A stretch of DNA of 64,000 nucleotides from Bacteroidales bacterium (GTDB lineage Bacteria; Bacteroidota; Bacteroidia; Bacteroidales; ML635J-15). The stretch is taken from contig JAFZWY010000044.1 of NCBI GenBank assembly GCA_017617125.1, forward strand, positions 1-64,000, in the 5' to 3' direction. The position numbers and the translations under genes were made by a program. This document shows, in pieces, positions 18,252-27,243 of the stretch. The notes under the pieces were generated by a model. The model had not been told where the DNA came from. It searched no databases and saw nothing but the letters and a program-made list of their open reading frames with translations. The first letter of the stretch is position 1, and every line of letters begins with the position of its first letter.

Positions 18252-18277
18252 AAAAAAAGCCGCACGAGGCGGCTTAT
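18252..18277 (-). terminator. Terminator of the barrel/lipoprotein operon
   Basis: On the minus strand AAGCCGCC-TCGTG-CGGCTT closes a 7-bp stem followed by TTTTTTTA. It lies 20 bases after the lipoprotein stop codon at 18297. Confidence 0.8.
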
Positions 18278-18296
18278 TATTGAGAAACGCTGTCTA

Positions 18297-18782
18297 TTAA
18301 TTGTATCTAATATCAACGCCATACTTAATTTCACCTTCGCGAACGCTTACGGTTTGGTCTGCAGCCTTATAAGTGTATTCGATTACAGCACCTGCGGCAT
18401 TCTGTCTTTGGTTAGCCTTGAATTCTACAGGAATAATGGTATAAGCAACAGCCTTGAAATTAACTGCTGGTAATTCGATTGAGTAATTACCATTGCTATC
18501 AACTGTAGTTTCGTATTGAATGTAGCTGTAAGTGTAGCTGTCGTCAGTTTTCTGGCAAAGGTTTTTCGAGTCGGTCTGGAATATGATTCTAGTACCTGTA
18601 GGAGCGTTCTGGAATACTGGGTTTCCGAATTCGTCTACTGCGGTCAAATCAAGTCTTGCTTCTACCTTACCCGATACGTTTACGGTCTTCAAAGGTTCAG
18701 TTTCATATTCATTCTTGTTGCATGATGACAAAATGAATGCTCCAATAAGAGCGATTGCGATAATTGAAAATATATTCTTCAT
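18297..18782 (-). CDS. Small lipoprotein of unknown function
   Basis: A 161-residue protein with a lipoprotein signal (IALIGAFILSSC, Cys about residue 21). The mature part begins CNKNEYETEPLKTVNVSGKVEARLDL and reads like a single beta-sandwich of the carboxypeptidase-regulatory or Ig type (SGKVEARLDL..., DSNGNYSIELPA). It follows the outer-membrane barrel gene by 38 bases and shares its terminator, so the two products may act together at the outer membrane. No named family is assigned. Confidence 0.75.
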   Translation of the reverse strand: MKNIFSIIAIALIGAFILSSCNKNEYETEPLKTVNVSGKVEARLDLTAVDEFGNPVFQNAPTGTRIIFQTDSKNLCQKTDDSYTYSYIQYETTVDSNGNYSIELPAVNFKAVAYTIIPVEFKANQRQNAAGAVIEYTYKAADQTVSVREGEIKYGVDIRYN

Positions 18783-18820
18783 AATTATAATTTTTTATAG
18801 TTAAACTTTATTTTCTTTGA

Positions 18821-19693
18821 TTAAAAATGGAACATCATAAACAATGAACCAGTTGATGCGTTTTTGAATGCAATGCTTCCGTCATTTGCATCCTTTGGCA
18901 AGGTTTCAACTTCTCTTTCGGTACCAGTCCAACGTTCAACAGTTCTGTAGCCGTTAAAGTCGTAGCCAGTGTAAAGACCAAGTCTGAATTCTCCGCCAAT
19001 CGAAATCTTAGGTGCGATAAAGTATTCAACACCAACAACGCCGCTAAGAATTACACCAAATGAGCGAGCTCCGCTTACAGAAAGTGTGCGTTCGCCACCC
19101 GATGTTGTTGATCCTGCTGCGAAATCGTACCAATACGGTGATGAGAATTCAGTGGTGATAAGGTTGCCATAGGTGTAGTTGGCTTTGAGTTTGGTGTAGT
19201 TAAGGTAAACGCCACCGCCGTAGAATCCCTGTACACGACCTTTGCCTCTGTACATCAAGTAGTCAGCGCCTAAGCCGAGGTCGGTTTCTGTTCTCTTCAT
19301 AATGTCGGTAACAGTAACCTTCGGGTCTGGAATCTGCTGGTTCATCATAACGTTTTCGCGATCGGTGTCGTTGTAAACGCCAATGAGCAAACCTGCGCGG
19401 ATAGCAGTCTTGTCGCTAAGATAGTACTTTCCAAAGAGAACTGGAGTTGTACTAACAAGTGTGTGTGTGAATGTGTCAAAGGATGCGCTGTTACCAGCGT
19501 GGCCATTGAACAAGTTTCCAAAGTAGTTGACCATCGGGATAGCATTGATACCGAGTGCGAAATCACCAGCAACTGGCAATATGTATTCGCCGCGCTTCGA
19601 CATCATGTTTACTTCTCCGTTCGGGTCATTTTCCTGTGCAAATGCATTTACTGTAAATACAAGTGCCACTAATAAAATTGAAAAATTCCTCAT
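18821..19693 (-). CDS. Outer membrane beta-barrel protein
   Basis: A 290-residue protein with a Sec signal (MRNFSILLVALVFTVNAFAQ). Its alternating hydrophobic/polar strands contain AIRAGLLIGVY, GFYGGGVYLNYT, GVVGVEYFIAPKISIGGEFRLGLYTG, and it ends SLFMMFHF with a terminal Phe, the BAM-recognition signature of outer-membrane barrels. The strand content suggests an 8-10 strand OmpW/OmpX-like or porin-family barrel. A promoter is at 19727. Substrate is unknown. First gene of a pair with the lipoprotein at 18297. Confidence 0.85.
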   Translation of the reverse strand: MRNFSILLVALVFTVNAFAQENDPNGEVNMMSKRGEYILPVAGDFALGINAIPMVNYFGNLFNGHAGNSASFDTFTHTLVSTTPVLFGKYYLSDKTAIRAGLLIGVYNDTDRENVMMNQQIPDPKVTVTDIMKRTETDLGLGADYLMYRGKGRVQGFYGGGVYLNYTKLKANYTYGNLITTEFSSPYWYDFAAGSTTSGGERTLSVSGARSFGVILSGVVGVEYFIAPKISIGGEFRLGLYTGYDFNGYRTVERWTGTEREVETLPKDANDGSIAFKNASTGSLFMMFHF

Positions 19694-19726
19694 AGTGAAT
19701 AAATTTAATTAAATTTTTAACGGCAC

Positions 19727-19734
19727 AAAAATAG
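19727..19734 (-). promoter_or_regulatory. -7 element (TATTTTTG) for the barrel/lipoprotein operon
   Basis: CAAAAATA on the plus strand, 34 bases before the start codon, preceded by the same GGCA string as the element at 16120. Confidence 0.6.
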
Positions 19735-19808
19735 CAACAACTATTCCATAGTTTAGTTTTTCGTAGAAAAAATTATTAACACCGTTGTGTTTAGAGGCGC
19801 GAAATGGC

Positions 19809-19956
19809 TCACAGTCTGACAGTCTTACAGGCTAGCAGTCTAACAGTCTGACGGGCTCACAGTCTTAATGCCTTGTTGTTTATGAAATATTGGGATGCAA
19901 TGAATTAATTGTGTCAGTACAAGCCGTTAGCCTTCTAGCCTGTTGGCCAGCTAGCC
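19809..19956. repeat. Degenerate CAGTCTGAC and GCCTGTTAGCC short-repeat tracts
   Basis: 19811-19867 holds repeated units of the form CAGTCTGACAGTCTTACAGG, CAGTCTAACAGTCTGACGGG, CACAGTCTTA. 19923-19956 holds AGCCGTTAGCCTTCTAGCC then TGTTGGCCAGCTAGCC. Similar GCCTGTnAGCC tracts occur at 59503-59538 and 61986-62022. No coding potential is seen. The rest of the 19735-19957 gap is featureless. Confidence 0.6.
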
Positions 19957-19957
19957 T

Positions 19958-20764
19958 TTACGCTAGATTTGTTCCTACGCTTACTGGTGAGTTGAGCGGC
20001 AGTTTTATGTTTGCTAGCCTGTCGTCGTCCATGAATAGAATTACGCTCGAACCCATTTCGAAATAGCCTACTTCGTCGCCCTTACGTATAATAATAGGTG
20101 TGTCGTAGATGCGCTTCGATGCAACGCCCTTCTTTATGTTTGTCTGCAAGCCGCTGTCGAACGACAGTTTTGTCTTGCCGACGAATAATGCTCCGACCAG
20201 AATCATATAGAACTTTCCGAATTCCGACTTGCCATGTATGACGATGCGCTCGTTGCGGCAGTATACGCGGTCTTTCTTGTATACGACCTTTGGCTTTACC
20301 GGACGCAAGGTGCCAGGCAGGTAGCTTATGTCGGTGATTTCCATGTCGAAGGCTGCATGTACGCGATGGTAGTTGGCGGGGGAGAGGTAAAGCACGGCGT
20401 ACGACGACATGTTTTCGTACTCGTCGCAGATGAGGTCGTCGACGTAGTAGTGTTTGAACTTGACGTAAATCTTGTTGTCGCCCGTAATCTTGCCGAAGTC
20501 GAAAATGAATCCGTCGACGGGTGATACCAGTCCGTTGCTTATTGGACGTGTGCCAGGTTTCAGGTTGCGGGTGAAAAACGAGTTGAAGGTCTTGAACCCG
20601 TTTGGCGGGATAACGTACTCCGACAGGTCAATCTTGTACTTCTTTTTCCATAGTTTTATAACACCTTTGATAAACCACTTCGGCTTCTTGGCATTGGAAA
20701 GTTTTCCTGCCATACGCGAAAAAAAGTTGCGGTAGTTTTGCTTCTGTGGCTTAGGTGCTGGCAT
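19958..20764 (-). CDS. psd: Phosphatidylserine decarboxylase-related protein
   Basis: Converts phosphatidylserine to phosphatidylethanolamine at the inner membrane using a self-generated pyruvoyl group. Family features in 268 residues: FNSFFTRNLKPGTRP near residue 61, LVSPVDG (the Asp of the self-cleavage triad), YHRVHAAFDMEI (the His) and the C-terminal GSS at 238-240, where cleavage before Ser239 would give the pyruvoyl subunit. The start codon lies 3 bases after the pth stop, so psd is the third gene of an rplY-pth-psd operon. The N-terminus lacks a strong membrane helix. Confident at family level. Confidence 0.92.
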   Translation of the reverse strand: MPAPKPQKQNYRNFFSRMAGKLSNAKKPKWFIKGVIKLWKKKYKIDLSEYVIPPNGFKTFNSFFTRNLKPGTRPISNGLVSPVDGFIFDFGKITGDNKIYVKFKHYYVDDLICDEYENMSSYAVLYLSPANYHRVHAAFDMEITDISYLPGTLRPVKPKVVYKKDRVYCRNERIVIHGKSEFGKFYMILVGALFVGKTKLSFDSGLQTNIKKGVASKRIYDTPIIIRKGDEVGYFEMGSSVILFMDDDRLANIKLPLNSPVSVGTNLA

Positions 20765-20767
20765 GAT

Positions 20768-21331
20768 CTATTTGTTGTTGTATGAGTTCATGGTCTTTTC
20801 GATGCCAATTAGCGGGAAGCTCTTTATGGCTTCGATGGCAACGTCGACGCGTTCCTTAAGTTTCTCACTTTCCTCCTTTGTCCATTCTCCAAGCACGAAG
20901 TCGATTTGTCCGCCACGCGAAAATTCGTTTCCGATGCCGAATCTAAGTCGGGCATATTCGCTTGTGCCGATGGTGTCCTGTATGTTCTGCAGACCATTGT
21001 GACCGCCGCTGCTTCCCTTGGGCTTAATTCGTATTGTGCCGAATGGCAGTGCAAGGTCGTCGACGATGACAAATACGTTTTCTACTGGAATTTTCTCCTG
21101 GTTCATGTAGTACCTTACAGCGTTTCCGCTGAGGTTCATGTAGGTTGTGGGCTTTATGAGGATGAGAGTGCGTCCTTTTATGCTCGTTTCTGCGCGATAA
21201 GCATAGCGCTTATCAAAAAAAGCGATGCCCGCGCCTTCTGCGAAAGCGTCGAGCACCGTATATCCAATATTGTGCCTTGTATTCTTGTATTCTGCTCCGG
21301 GATTTCCTAGCCCGACAATGAGATACTTCAC
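20768..21331 (-). CDS. pth: Peptidyl-tRNA hydrolase
   Basis: Releases tRNA from peptidyl-tRNAs that drop off the ribosome. It has the canonical Pth motifs: [21 protein letters not shown] at the N-terminus (Asn10 and catalytic His20 region), [35 protein letters not shown], and RLRFGIG. At 187 residues it is full length. It is 24 bases downstream of rplY, the common bacterial rplY-pth arrangement, and is followed by psd with a 3-base gap. Confidence 0.97.
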   Translation of the reverse strand: MKYLIVGLGNPGAEYKNTRHNIGYTVLDAFAEGAGIAFFDKRYAYRAETSIKGRTLILIKPTTYMNLSGNAVRYYMNQEKIPVENVFVIVDDLALPFGTIRIKPKGSSGGHNGLQNIQDTIGTSEYARLRFGIGNEFSRGGQIDFVLGEWTKEESEKLKERVDVAIEAIKSFPLIGIEKTMNSYNNK

Positions 21332-21355
21332 AATTCAGATATTGAATTTTGTGGC

Positions 21356-21964
21356 TTATTCAGCAGCTGGAGTTTCAGCTGGAGCTTCACCACCTTCTTC
21401 AGAACCTTCGTCGCTAGCTGCACCACGAGCAATCATAACTGATGCTATCAATGTGCTGCCGTTTTCGGTAAACTCGAGTTTATCCGACTTCAAGTCCTTG
21501 ATTCTGATAGTTTCGCCAAGTTTCAGGTCTTCGATGTTTACTTCGTAAACGTTAGGAATATCTTCCATCATACCCTTGATAGCGATCTTCTTGAGGCTGT
21601 GTTTCAACTTACCACCGGCCTTTACACCAGCAGAGTTACCAACGAGCTTCAGAGGGATGCGAACCTTTACAGGCTTTGCAGGGTCAACTTCGTAGAAGTC
21701 GATGTGGATAACCTGATCTGAAATCGGGTCGAACTGGATTTCCTTCAGCAAGGTTGGTCTTACCTTACCATCGATGTTGAGGTCTGCGAACATTACTTCA
21801 GGAGTGAAGATAAGGTTGCGAACGTCAGCACTAGCAACTGTGAAGTGAGTAGTTCCGTCGATACCATAAACTACACATGGAATGTTGTTGCTTCTCTTGA
21901 TTTGCTTTGCGGCCTTCTTGCCGAATTCGGTACGAACTGTACCCTTTACTTCAAAATGTTTCAT
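21356..21964 (-). CDS. rplY: 50S ribosomal protein L25/CTC
   Basis: Binds 5S rRNA in the large ribosomal subunit. The N-terminal L25 domain (residues 1-95: FEVKGTVRTEFGKKAAKQIKR, IPCVVYG, HIDFYEVD) is followed by the C-terminal TL5/CTC beta domain (VRIPLKLVGNSAGVKAGGKL, LKLGETIRIKDL) and an acidic alanine/glutamate tail. The 202-residue length is the CTC long form. First gene of rplY-pth-psd; a TAATTTTG element lies 77 bases upstream. Confidence 0.96.
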   Translation of the reverse strand: MKHFEVKGTVRTEFGKKAAKQIKRSNNIPCVVYGIDGTTHFTVASADVRNLIFTPEVMFADLNIDGKVRPTLLKEIQFDPISDQVIHIDFYEVDPAKPVKVRIPLKLVGNSAGVKAGGKLKHSLKKIAIKGMMEDIPNVYEVNIEDLKLGETIRIKDLKSDKLEFTENGSTLIASVMIARGAASDEGSEEGGEAPAETPAAE

Positions 21965-22040
21965 TACTTTTATAAAATTATTTATGTACTACTCAGCCAC
22001 GCACTCGCGGCCCCATCGCACAGTTAAACAAAATCGGGCG

Positions 22041-22048
22041 CAAAATTA
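22041..22048 (-). promoter_or_regulatory. -7 element (TAATTTTG) for rplY-pth-psd
   Basis: CAAAATTA on the plus strand within GGGCGCAAAATTACAAT, 77 bases before rplY, leaving a leader long enough for regulation. No structured element was identified in the leader. Confidence 0.6.
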
Positions 22049-22226
22049 CAATAATTTTTTTGAACGACAAAAGGTTTTGTGGAGATTCTGAGGGGCGTGG
22101 ACGTTTGCGAGTGCTAAATGCTGAAAATATGTGTGGTTTCGCCGTTTCTGATCTGTTCACATTTTGCAACACCCCGCTGTTGGTAAAAAATAAGAATACC
22201 TTAACATACATATTTATTATATGTGT

Positions 22227-22234
22227 TAATTTTG
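22227..22234 (+). promoter_or_regulatory. -7 element (TAATTTTG) for the nucleotidyltransferase operon
   Basis: TAATTTTG 27 bases upstream of the start codon at 22261. The remainder of 22049-22226 contains nothing recognised. Confidence 0.62.
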
Positions 22235-22260
22235 CCAATTAATTGTAAAATAGGAATAGT

Positions 22261-23268
22261 ATGAAGATTATAATACCAATGGCAGGCATGGGAACACGTA
22301 TGCGTCCGCATACGCTAACCGTTCCTAAACCACTTATCGTGCTGGCTGGCAAGACAATAGTACAACGTCTGGTCGAGGGAATCGCGCAGATATGCGAGGA
22401 ACCGATTGACGAAATCGCTTTCGTAATCGGCAACTTCGGCGAGAAGGTTGAGAACGAACTTTGCAACATAGCTCGCGGAGTTGGTGCAGAACCGAAAATT
22501 TACTACCAGAAGGAAGCTTTGGGTACTGCGCACGCAATTTGGTGCGCCGCTCCGTCTCTCAACGGCAAGGTGGTGGTGGCTTTTGCCGATACTCTGTTCT
22601 TCGCCGACTTCAAGATTTCTGCCGATGCCGACAGCATTATCTGGGTGCAGAAAGTCGAACATCCGGAGGCTTACGGAGTCGTTACAACCGATGCAAACGG
22701 CGTGATTTCGGGCTTCGAGGAAAAGCCTAAGACTTTCGTTTCCGACCTTGCCATCATAGGTATTTATTATTTCAAGTCGGGCGAAACCCTGCGTGGCGAA
22801 TTGCAGTATCTTATCGACAACAATATCCGCAAGAGCAGTGAGTTCCAACTGACCACTGCATTGGAAAATATGCGTGCCAAAGGCTTGAAGTTTGTTCCTG
22901 CACAGGTTGAGGAATGGCTCGACTGCGGAAACAAGAACATAACCGTGGCAACCCACCAGCGCGTACTTGCTCGCGACAAGAAATCGGAATTGCTGGCAAA
23001 GTCGGCAGAAGTTGAAAATTCGACCATCATTCCGCCTTGCCATATCGAGGACGACGTGAAAATCAAGAATTCTGTTGTCGGTCCGTATGTTTCGGTAGGA
23101 AAGGGGACTACAATCTGTGGAAGCGTAATCTGCAATTCTGTGATTCAGGAGGCTACTGCAATCGAAAATATGAACATTCACGACTCGATGATTGGCAGTC
23201 ATGTGAAACTGTCGGGCAAGCAGTACGACCTGAGCGTTGGTGACTACAATACATTAGAACTCAAGTAG
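22261..23268 (+). CDS. Sugar-phosphate nucleotidyltransferase with left-handed beta-helix
   Basis: Forms NDP-sugars from NTP and sugar-1-phosphate. The N-terminal signature MKIIIPMAGMGTRMRPHTLTVPKPL (nucleotide-binding GxGTRxxP...PKP loop) is intact. FADTLF supplies a metal-binding Asp, and GFEEKP and EWLDCGN are typical of RmlA/GlmU/UgpG-type domains. After residue about 245, hexapeptide-like beta-helix turns appear (STIIPPCHIEDDVKIKNSVVGPYVSVGKGTTICGSVI), but no acetyltransferase active-site His is evident. The exact sugar cannot be read. It is the first of four closely spaced genes (1-base gap to the next). Confidence 0.87.
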   Translation: MKIIIPMAGMGTRMRPHTLTVPKPLIVLAGKTIVQRLVEGIAQICEEPIDEIAFVIGNFGEKVENELCNIARGVGAEPKIYYQKEALGTAHAIWCAAPSLNGKVVVAFADTLFFADFKISADADSIIWVQKVEHPEAYGVVTTDANGVISGFEEKPKTFVSDLAIIGIYYFKSGETLRGELQYLIDNNIRKSSEFQLTTALENMRAKGLKFVPAQVEEWLDCGNKNITVATHQRVLARDKKSELLAKSAEVENSTIIPPCHIEDDVKIKNSVVGPYVSVGKGTTICGSVICNSVIQEATAIENMNIHDSMIGSHVKLSGKQYDLSVGDYNTLELK

Positions 23269-23269
23269 G

Positions 23270-25009
23270 ATGATGACTTTCCGCAAGATATTGCTTTTAT
23301 CGTTGCTGCTGTTGTCGCTCACGGCTGGCTATTCGCAGAAGAAAGCACAGAAAACTGACAAGAAGCCCGCAACGGAAAAGGGTTTCGACTTCAATTTCAG
23401 CTACTACTTCCTCGAAGGCAACAAGAACAAGAACCTTGGCGACTACGAAGCAGCCATAAGGAACTATACGCGTGCTTTGTCTATCGACAACACTCAGCCG
23501 TCGGCATACTACGAGATAGCGTCGATTCTGTTCGCTACCGGCGACTACTCGTCGGCAGAGACCTATGCCGAAAAAGCCGTGCAGTACGACAAGTCTGGCA
23601 ATGTGGCTTACATTGATATGCTCATTTACGCATACGAGTATAACAATCACCACGAAAAGGCTGTGCCGTTGTACAAAAATCTGATTGCCAGGAATCCAAA
23701 TGATGTCGAAAGCTACTATGAGCTGTCGAATGTTTATCTGAAAATAGGCAAGCCGAAGGATGCCATCAAGGTGCTCGACGCTGCCGAAAAGCAGTTCGGA
23801 ATTACCGATGTGGTAAGCATTCAGAAAGAACTGATATACGAAAAGATGGGCAACCTAAGCAAGTCGTTCGAGGAGATGAAACGTCTGCGCGATGCCTATC
23901 CTGCAAACTTGCGCTACAAGGCTATGCTTGCCGAGGCCTATTTCCAGAATAAGAAAATCGATTTGGCTAAGACCGAATTTTCTGAACTAGAGAAGATGAA
24001 TATCAACGAAGGCCTTGTGTACTTGTCGCTTGCCGAATACCACAGGGCGACCGATGCGCAATACTACAACTATTTTGCAATGTTGGAAAAAGCGTTCAAC
24101 TGCGACGACGAGAGTCTTACCTACGAACTGAAAATGCAGATTCTAAACCAGTTGCTTCCCATAGCTCGCAACGACGACTATATAAAAGTTCAGATAAAAA
24201 GGCTTGCATCCATAGTCGAAAAGCAATATCCAAGCGACCTTGCACTTACTGCGCTCAAGGCCGACATTGCAATGATGAACAACGACTACAAGTCGGTGCA
24301 GCAGAACCTTATCGACATTGTCTCGGAAGATAAGTCTTCGTATGAAATCTGGGAGCACCTTATGTCTATTGACTACCACCTGCAGGATTTCGACAACCTT
24401 TATGCACACAGCAAGGAAGCCTCCGAACTTTTCCCCAATATGCTTATGGTTTACCAGTATTATGTGGTAGCGGCGTATCTGAAAAAGGAATTCCGCGAGG
24501 TTGTCGAAGCTGTTGATTATGCCTCAATGCTTTCGGTCGACAACCAGCAGGTTATGATCGACTTGCTGAGCATGCAGGGCGATGCTTACCATGCTCTCAA
24601 GGAATATCACAAGGCAGATTCGGTTTACGAGTACATTCTGTTCAAGGATGCCGATTTCGAGTCGGTTCTCAACAATTACAGCTACAACCTTGCCGTGCGT
24701 GGCGAAAATCTTGCAAAGGCGTTGGAAATGAGTACACATCTTGTCGAACTTAATCCGTCGAATGCAACGTATCTAGATACTCATGCCTGGGTGCTCTACA
24801 AGAACGGCAAGCTCGACGAGGCCTTGAAGTTCATGAACGATGCTGTAGAAAAAGATGCTTCCAATGCAGTGTATTACGACCATCGTGGCGACATAAAGTT
24901 TAGCCTTGGCAAAAAGGACGAGGCCGTGTCGGACTGGGAAAAGGCTTTGGAACTTGATCCCGAGAATAGTGTAATAGAAGAAAAGATTAGAAAAAAATCG
25001 TTGAAATAA
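23270..25009 (+). CDS. Tetratricopeptide repeat protein, exported
   Basis: A 579-residue protein with a Sec signal (LLLSLLLLSLTAGYSQ) and an almost continuous array of TPR helices: AAIRNYTRALSIDNTQPSAYYEIASILFATGDYSSAETYAEKA near the N-terminus and ALKFMNDAVEKDASNAVYYDHRGDIKFSLGKKDEAVSDWEKAL near the C-terminus. TPR proteins scaffold protein complexes, and a periplasmic location is likely. It starts 1 base after the nucleotidyltransferase stop, and the downstream DUF4292 gene starts 1 base after its own stop, so translation is probably coupled. A Bacteroidota-conserved gene neighbourhood; function unknown. Confidence 0.85.
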   Translation: MMTFRKILLLSLLLLSLTAGYSQKKAQKTDKKPATEKGFDFNFSYYFLEGNKNKNLGDYEAAIRNYTRALSIDNTQPSAYYEIASILFATGDYSSAETYAEKAVQYDKSGNVAYIDMLIYAYEYNNHHEKAVPLYKNLIARNPNDVESYYELSNVYLKIGKPKDAIKVLDAAEKQFGITDVVSIQKELIYEKMGNLSKSFEEMKRLRDAYPANLRYKAMLAEAYFQNKKIDLAKTEFSELEKMNINEGLVYLSLAEYHRATDAQYYNYFAMLEKAFNCDDESLTYELKMQILNQLLPIARNDDYIKVQIKRLASIVEKQYPSDLALTALKADIAMMNNDYKSVQQNLIDIVSEDKSSYEIWEHLMSIDYHLQDFDNLYAHSKEASELFPNMLMVYQYYVVAAYLKKEFREVVEAVDYASMLSVDNQQVMIDLLSMQGDAYHALKEYHKADSVYEYILFKDADFESVLNNYSYNLAVRGENLAKALEMSTHLVELNPSNATYLDTHAWVLYKNGKLDEALKFMNDAVEKDASNAVYYDHRGDIKFSLGKKDEAVSDWEKALELDPENSVIEEKIRKKSLK

Positions 25010-25010
25010 A

Positions 25011-25880
25011 TTGGCAAGAAGGAATTTGATATTGGTGTTGGTGTTGTCGGTCTGCTTGTGGGCGTGCCGGACTGCTAATGTAGGCACATACGAGGTCAAG
25101 GACAATATGCGTACAGCCAAGATTGTCGAGAATGTTATGGCAAATGCCCCGACATACTCAAAGGCATCATACAAGTTCTCGTGCGAGTATTCGGTAAACG
25201 GCGGTGTTCCGGATTCGTTCAGCGGCATATTGCGTGTACAGCGCGATAGTCTGATGTGGGTTAGCTTGCGTTCGTTCAATATCGAAGGTTTTAGAGCGCT
25301 TATCTCTAAGGATTCTGTAAGAGTTATGAATCGCCTGAAAAACGAGTACTATGCCGAAGATATTTCTGCACTCGAAAGCATTGCAAAGCTTGAAATGTCG
25401 TACAACGACTTGCAGTCGATCTTGCTCAACGAATTTTTCCGCTATCCGTCCGATGGCGACACTACAAAGAATTACGACGATTACGATTATAAGTCCTGTA
25501 TCGATACTGTATATTATTGCATATCAACAGTTTCTCAAAAAAAGTTGAATAAGATTGCTGAACGCGCCAATAGTAATTATACTGACCGTCACAGCTCTGT
25601 AATTCAGACAGTAAAGGTTGTGCCTGGAACGTTCAAGGTTAAGAATATGTATCTCGAAGACCTTGAGAACGGACGCAATGCATTTATCGAATATGGCAAA
25701 TTTGCAAAGTTCGGAGATTTGTTGTTCCCACAGACAATGAACATATATCTAGAGGCGGGTGACTTCAATGGGGTTATGAAATTTTCGATAAGCGATTTCG
25801 AGGTTAATGATGAACTTACATATCCGTTCAAGGTTCCTGCTAAATACACAAAAATCAAGTTGAATGAAAAGAATCGTTAG
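25011..25880 (+). CDS. DUF4292 lipoprotein
   Basis: A 289-residue lipoprotein using a TTG start at 25011; no ATG is available before the signal peptide. The signal ends LVLSVCLWACR (Cys about residue 19). The mature part contains FSGILRVQRDSLMWVSLRSFNIEGFRALISKDSVRVMNR, the core of DUF4292, whose fold is thought to resemble LolA/LolB-type lipoprotein carriers. An envelope transport role is inference from that resemblance. Its end overlaps the downstream EnvC-like gene by 17 bases, indicating translational coupling. Confidence 0.85.
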   Translation: MARRNLILVLVLSVCLWACRTANVGTYEVKDNMRTAKIVENVMANAPTYSKASYKFSCEYSVNGGVPDSFSGILRVQRDSLMWVSLRSFNIEGFRALISKDSVRVMNRLKNEYYAEDISALESIAKLEMSYNDLQSILLNEFFRYPSDGDTTKNYDDYDYKSCIDTVYYCISTVSQKKLNKIAERANSNYTDRHSSVIQTVKVVPGTFKVKNMYLEDLENGRNAFIEYGKFAKFGDLLFPQTMNIYLEAGDFNGVMKFSISDFEVNDELTYPFKVPAKYTKIKLNEKNR

Positions 25881-27075
25881 AATATTAGTTGTCGTTATGG
25901 CTTTGTTGCTGCCGGTTGTGGGTGCGTTTGCTCAGACCAAGGCTGAACTTGAAAAGAAAAAGAAGAAAACCATAAACGAGATTAACTATACAAATAAGCT
26001 TCTTGAAGAAACCCGCAAGAACCAGAAGGAGTCGGAGAATAACCTTGCTCTGCTGGGCAGCCAGATTACATCGCGACAGGAACTTATTTCCGATATCAAC
26101 ATGGAAATTTCGTATGTTTCGAAAAAAATAAAGGAAACAGAGTCGATAATTGCCATGATGACCGAGGATCTGGAAAATTTGAAGGCATCGTATTCAAGAA
26201 TGCTGCAGATTGCATGGAAAAACCGAAACAAGAGCAACGAAATAATGTTTCTGCTGTCGTCAAAGGATTTCAACCAGTCGTATCTGCGACTGAAATACAT
26301 GCAGCAGATGGCCGAATATCGCAAGCGCCAACTATTGGCAATCAATGCGATAAAGGGTGTACTCGAAAAGCAGAGGGCAAAGCTTGTGGCTCAGAAGACC
26401 GAGCATCAGAAACTTCTCGACGAGGAAAAAGTAGAGGCTAAGAATCTACAAAATGCTAAAAAAGAGCAGGAGACTGCTCTTGCAAAACTTAAGGGCAGAG
26501 AGGCCGATCTGAAGAAACAGCTTGCCGAGAAGAACAAGCAGAAACAGCAGTTGCAGGCAGCAATCGAAAAGTTGATTGCCGAGGAAGTGAAGAAATCGTC
26601 GGCATCGAAAGGAAAGGCTAATACTGGCAAGTACGAACTTACGCCAGAGGAAAAGATTGTCAGCGACAACTTCGGCAGCAATGTCGGTAAGTTGCCGTGG
26701 CCTGTGCAGCGCGGTGTTATAGTTTCTCGCTTTGGTAAGCAGCCGCACCCTGTTATTTCCGGTGTCGAAATCGACAACAAGGGAATCGATATTTCCACAA
26801 CAACAGGTTCCGATGCCCGTGCAGTATTCGACGGCGAGGTGCGCAAGGTATTTTCTATACCAGGAACGCAGAATGCCGTCATTATCAGGCATGGCGAATA
26901 TCTGAGCGTATATACCCATCTCGACAAGGTATATGTTTCGGCAGGCGACAAGGTAAAGGCAAAGCAGGCAATCGGCAAGATATACACCGATGATTCTGAA
27001 AACAAGACAGTCCTTCACCTTGAAATATGGAAGGGCAGTGCTACGCTTAACCCTGCAAACTGGCTGGCGAAGTAA
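25864..27075 (+). CDS. EnvC-like murein hydrolase activator (degenerate M23/LytM)
   Basis: Periplasmic protein of 403 residues: signal peptide (LLPVVGAFAQ), a long coiled coil over residues about 25-245 (KAELEKKKKKTINEINYTNKLLEETRKNQ through LKKQLAEKNKQKQQLQ), and a C-terminal LytM/M23 domain (VSRFGKQPHPV, GIDIST, AVIIRHGEYLSVYTHLDKVYV, HLEIWKG). The metal site looks incomplete: the usual H-x-G-x-D is NKGID and the usual HxH is VLH. As in E. coli EnvC, this points to an activator of amidases at the division septum rather than a peptidase. Last gene of a four-gene operon. Confidence 0.87.
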   Translation: MKRIVRILVVVMALLLPVVGAFAQTKAELEKKKKKTINEINYTNKLLEETRKNQKESENNLALLGSQITSRQELISDINMEISYVSKKIKETESIIAMMTEDLENLKASYSRMLQIAWKNRNKSNEIMFLLSSKDFNQSYLRLKYMQQMAEYRKRQLLAINAIKGVLEKQRAKLVAQKTEHQKLLDEEKVEAKNLQNAKKEQETALAKLKGREADLKKQLAEKNKQKQQLQAAIEKLIAEEVKKSSASKGKANTGKYELTPEEKIVSDNFGSNVGKLPWPVQRGVIVSRFGKQPHPVISGVEIDNKGIDISTTTGSDARAVFDGEVRKVFSIPGTQNAVIIRHGEYLSVYTHLDKVYVSAGDKVKAKQAIGKIYTDDSENKTVLHLEIWKGSATLNPANWLAK

Positions 27076-27118
27076 TAAAAGTTAATAGTTGAGAGTTAAA
27101 AGTTAACAGTTTTTAGTC

Positions 27119-27148
27119 ATAATAGTCGTTGCGAGCAACGACTATTAT
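27119..27148 (+). terminator. Perfect 14-bp inverted repeat after the EnvC-like gene
   Basis: ATAATAGTCGTTGC-GA-GCAACGACTATTAT, 43 bases after the stop codon. There is no strong T-run directly after it, so it may be a Rho-independent-like terminator, an mRNA-stabilising hairpin or a palindromic repeat. Confidence 0.55.
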
Positions 27149-27196
27149 GCTTTCAAATAAATCGTAAATCGTACTTCGTACTTCGTAAATCTTTTT

Positions 27197-27204
27197 TATC
27201 TTTG
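27197..27204 (+). promoter_or_regulatory. -7 element (TATCTTTG) for the zinc-ribbon membrane protein
   Basis: TATCTTTG 40 bases upstream of the start codon at 27244. Just upstream, 27161-27190 carries short direct repeats (ATCGTAAATCGTACTTCGTACTTCGTAAATC). Confidence 0.62.
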
Positions 27205-27243
27205 CGTTTGTTTTGAATTTGAATAACGCTAAATAAATAAAGT

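Noticed and set aside
18120-18473. 117-codon frame after the transporter
   Set aside because: Runs antisense into the lipoprotein gene across its terminator, with no recognisable domain.
22315-23202. 295-codon open frame on the minus strand
   Set aside because: Antisense to the nucleotidyltransferase; no promoter or family features.
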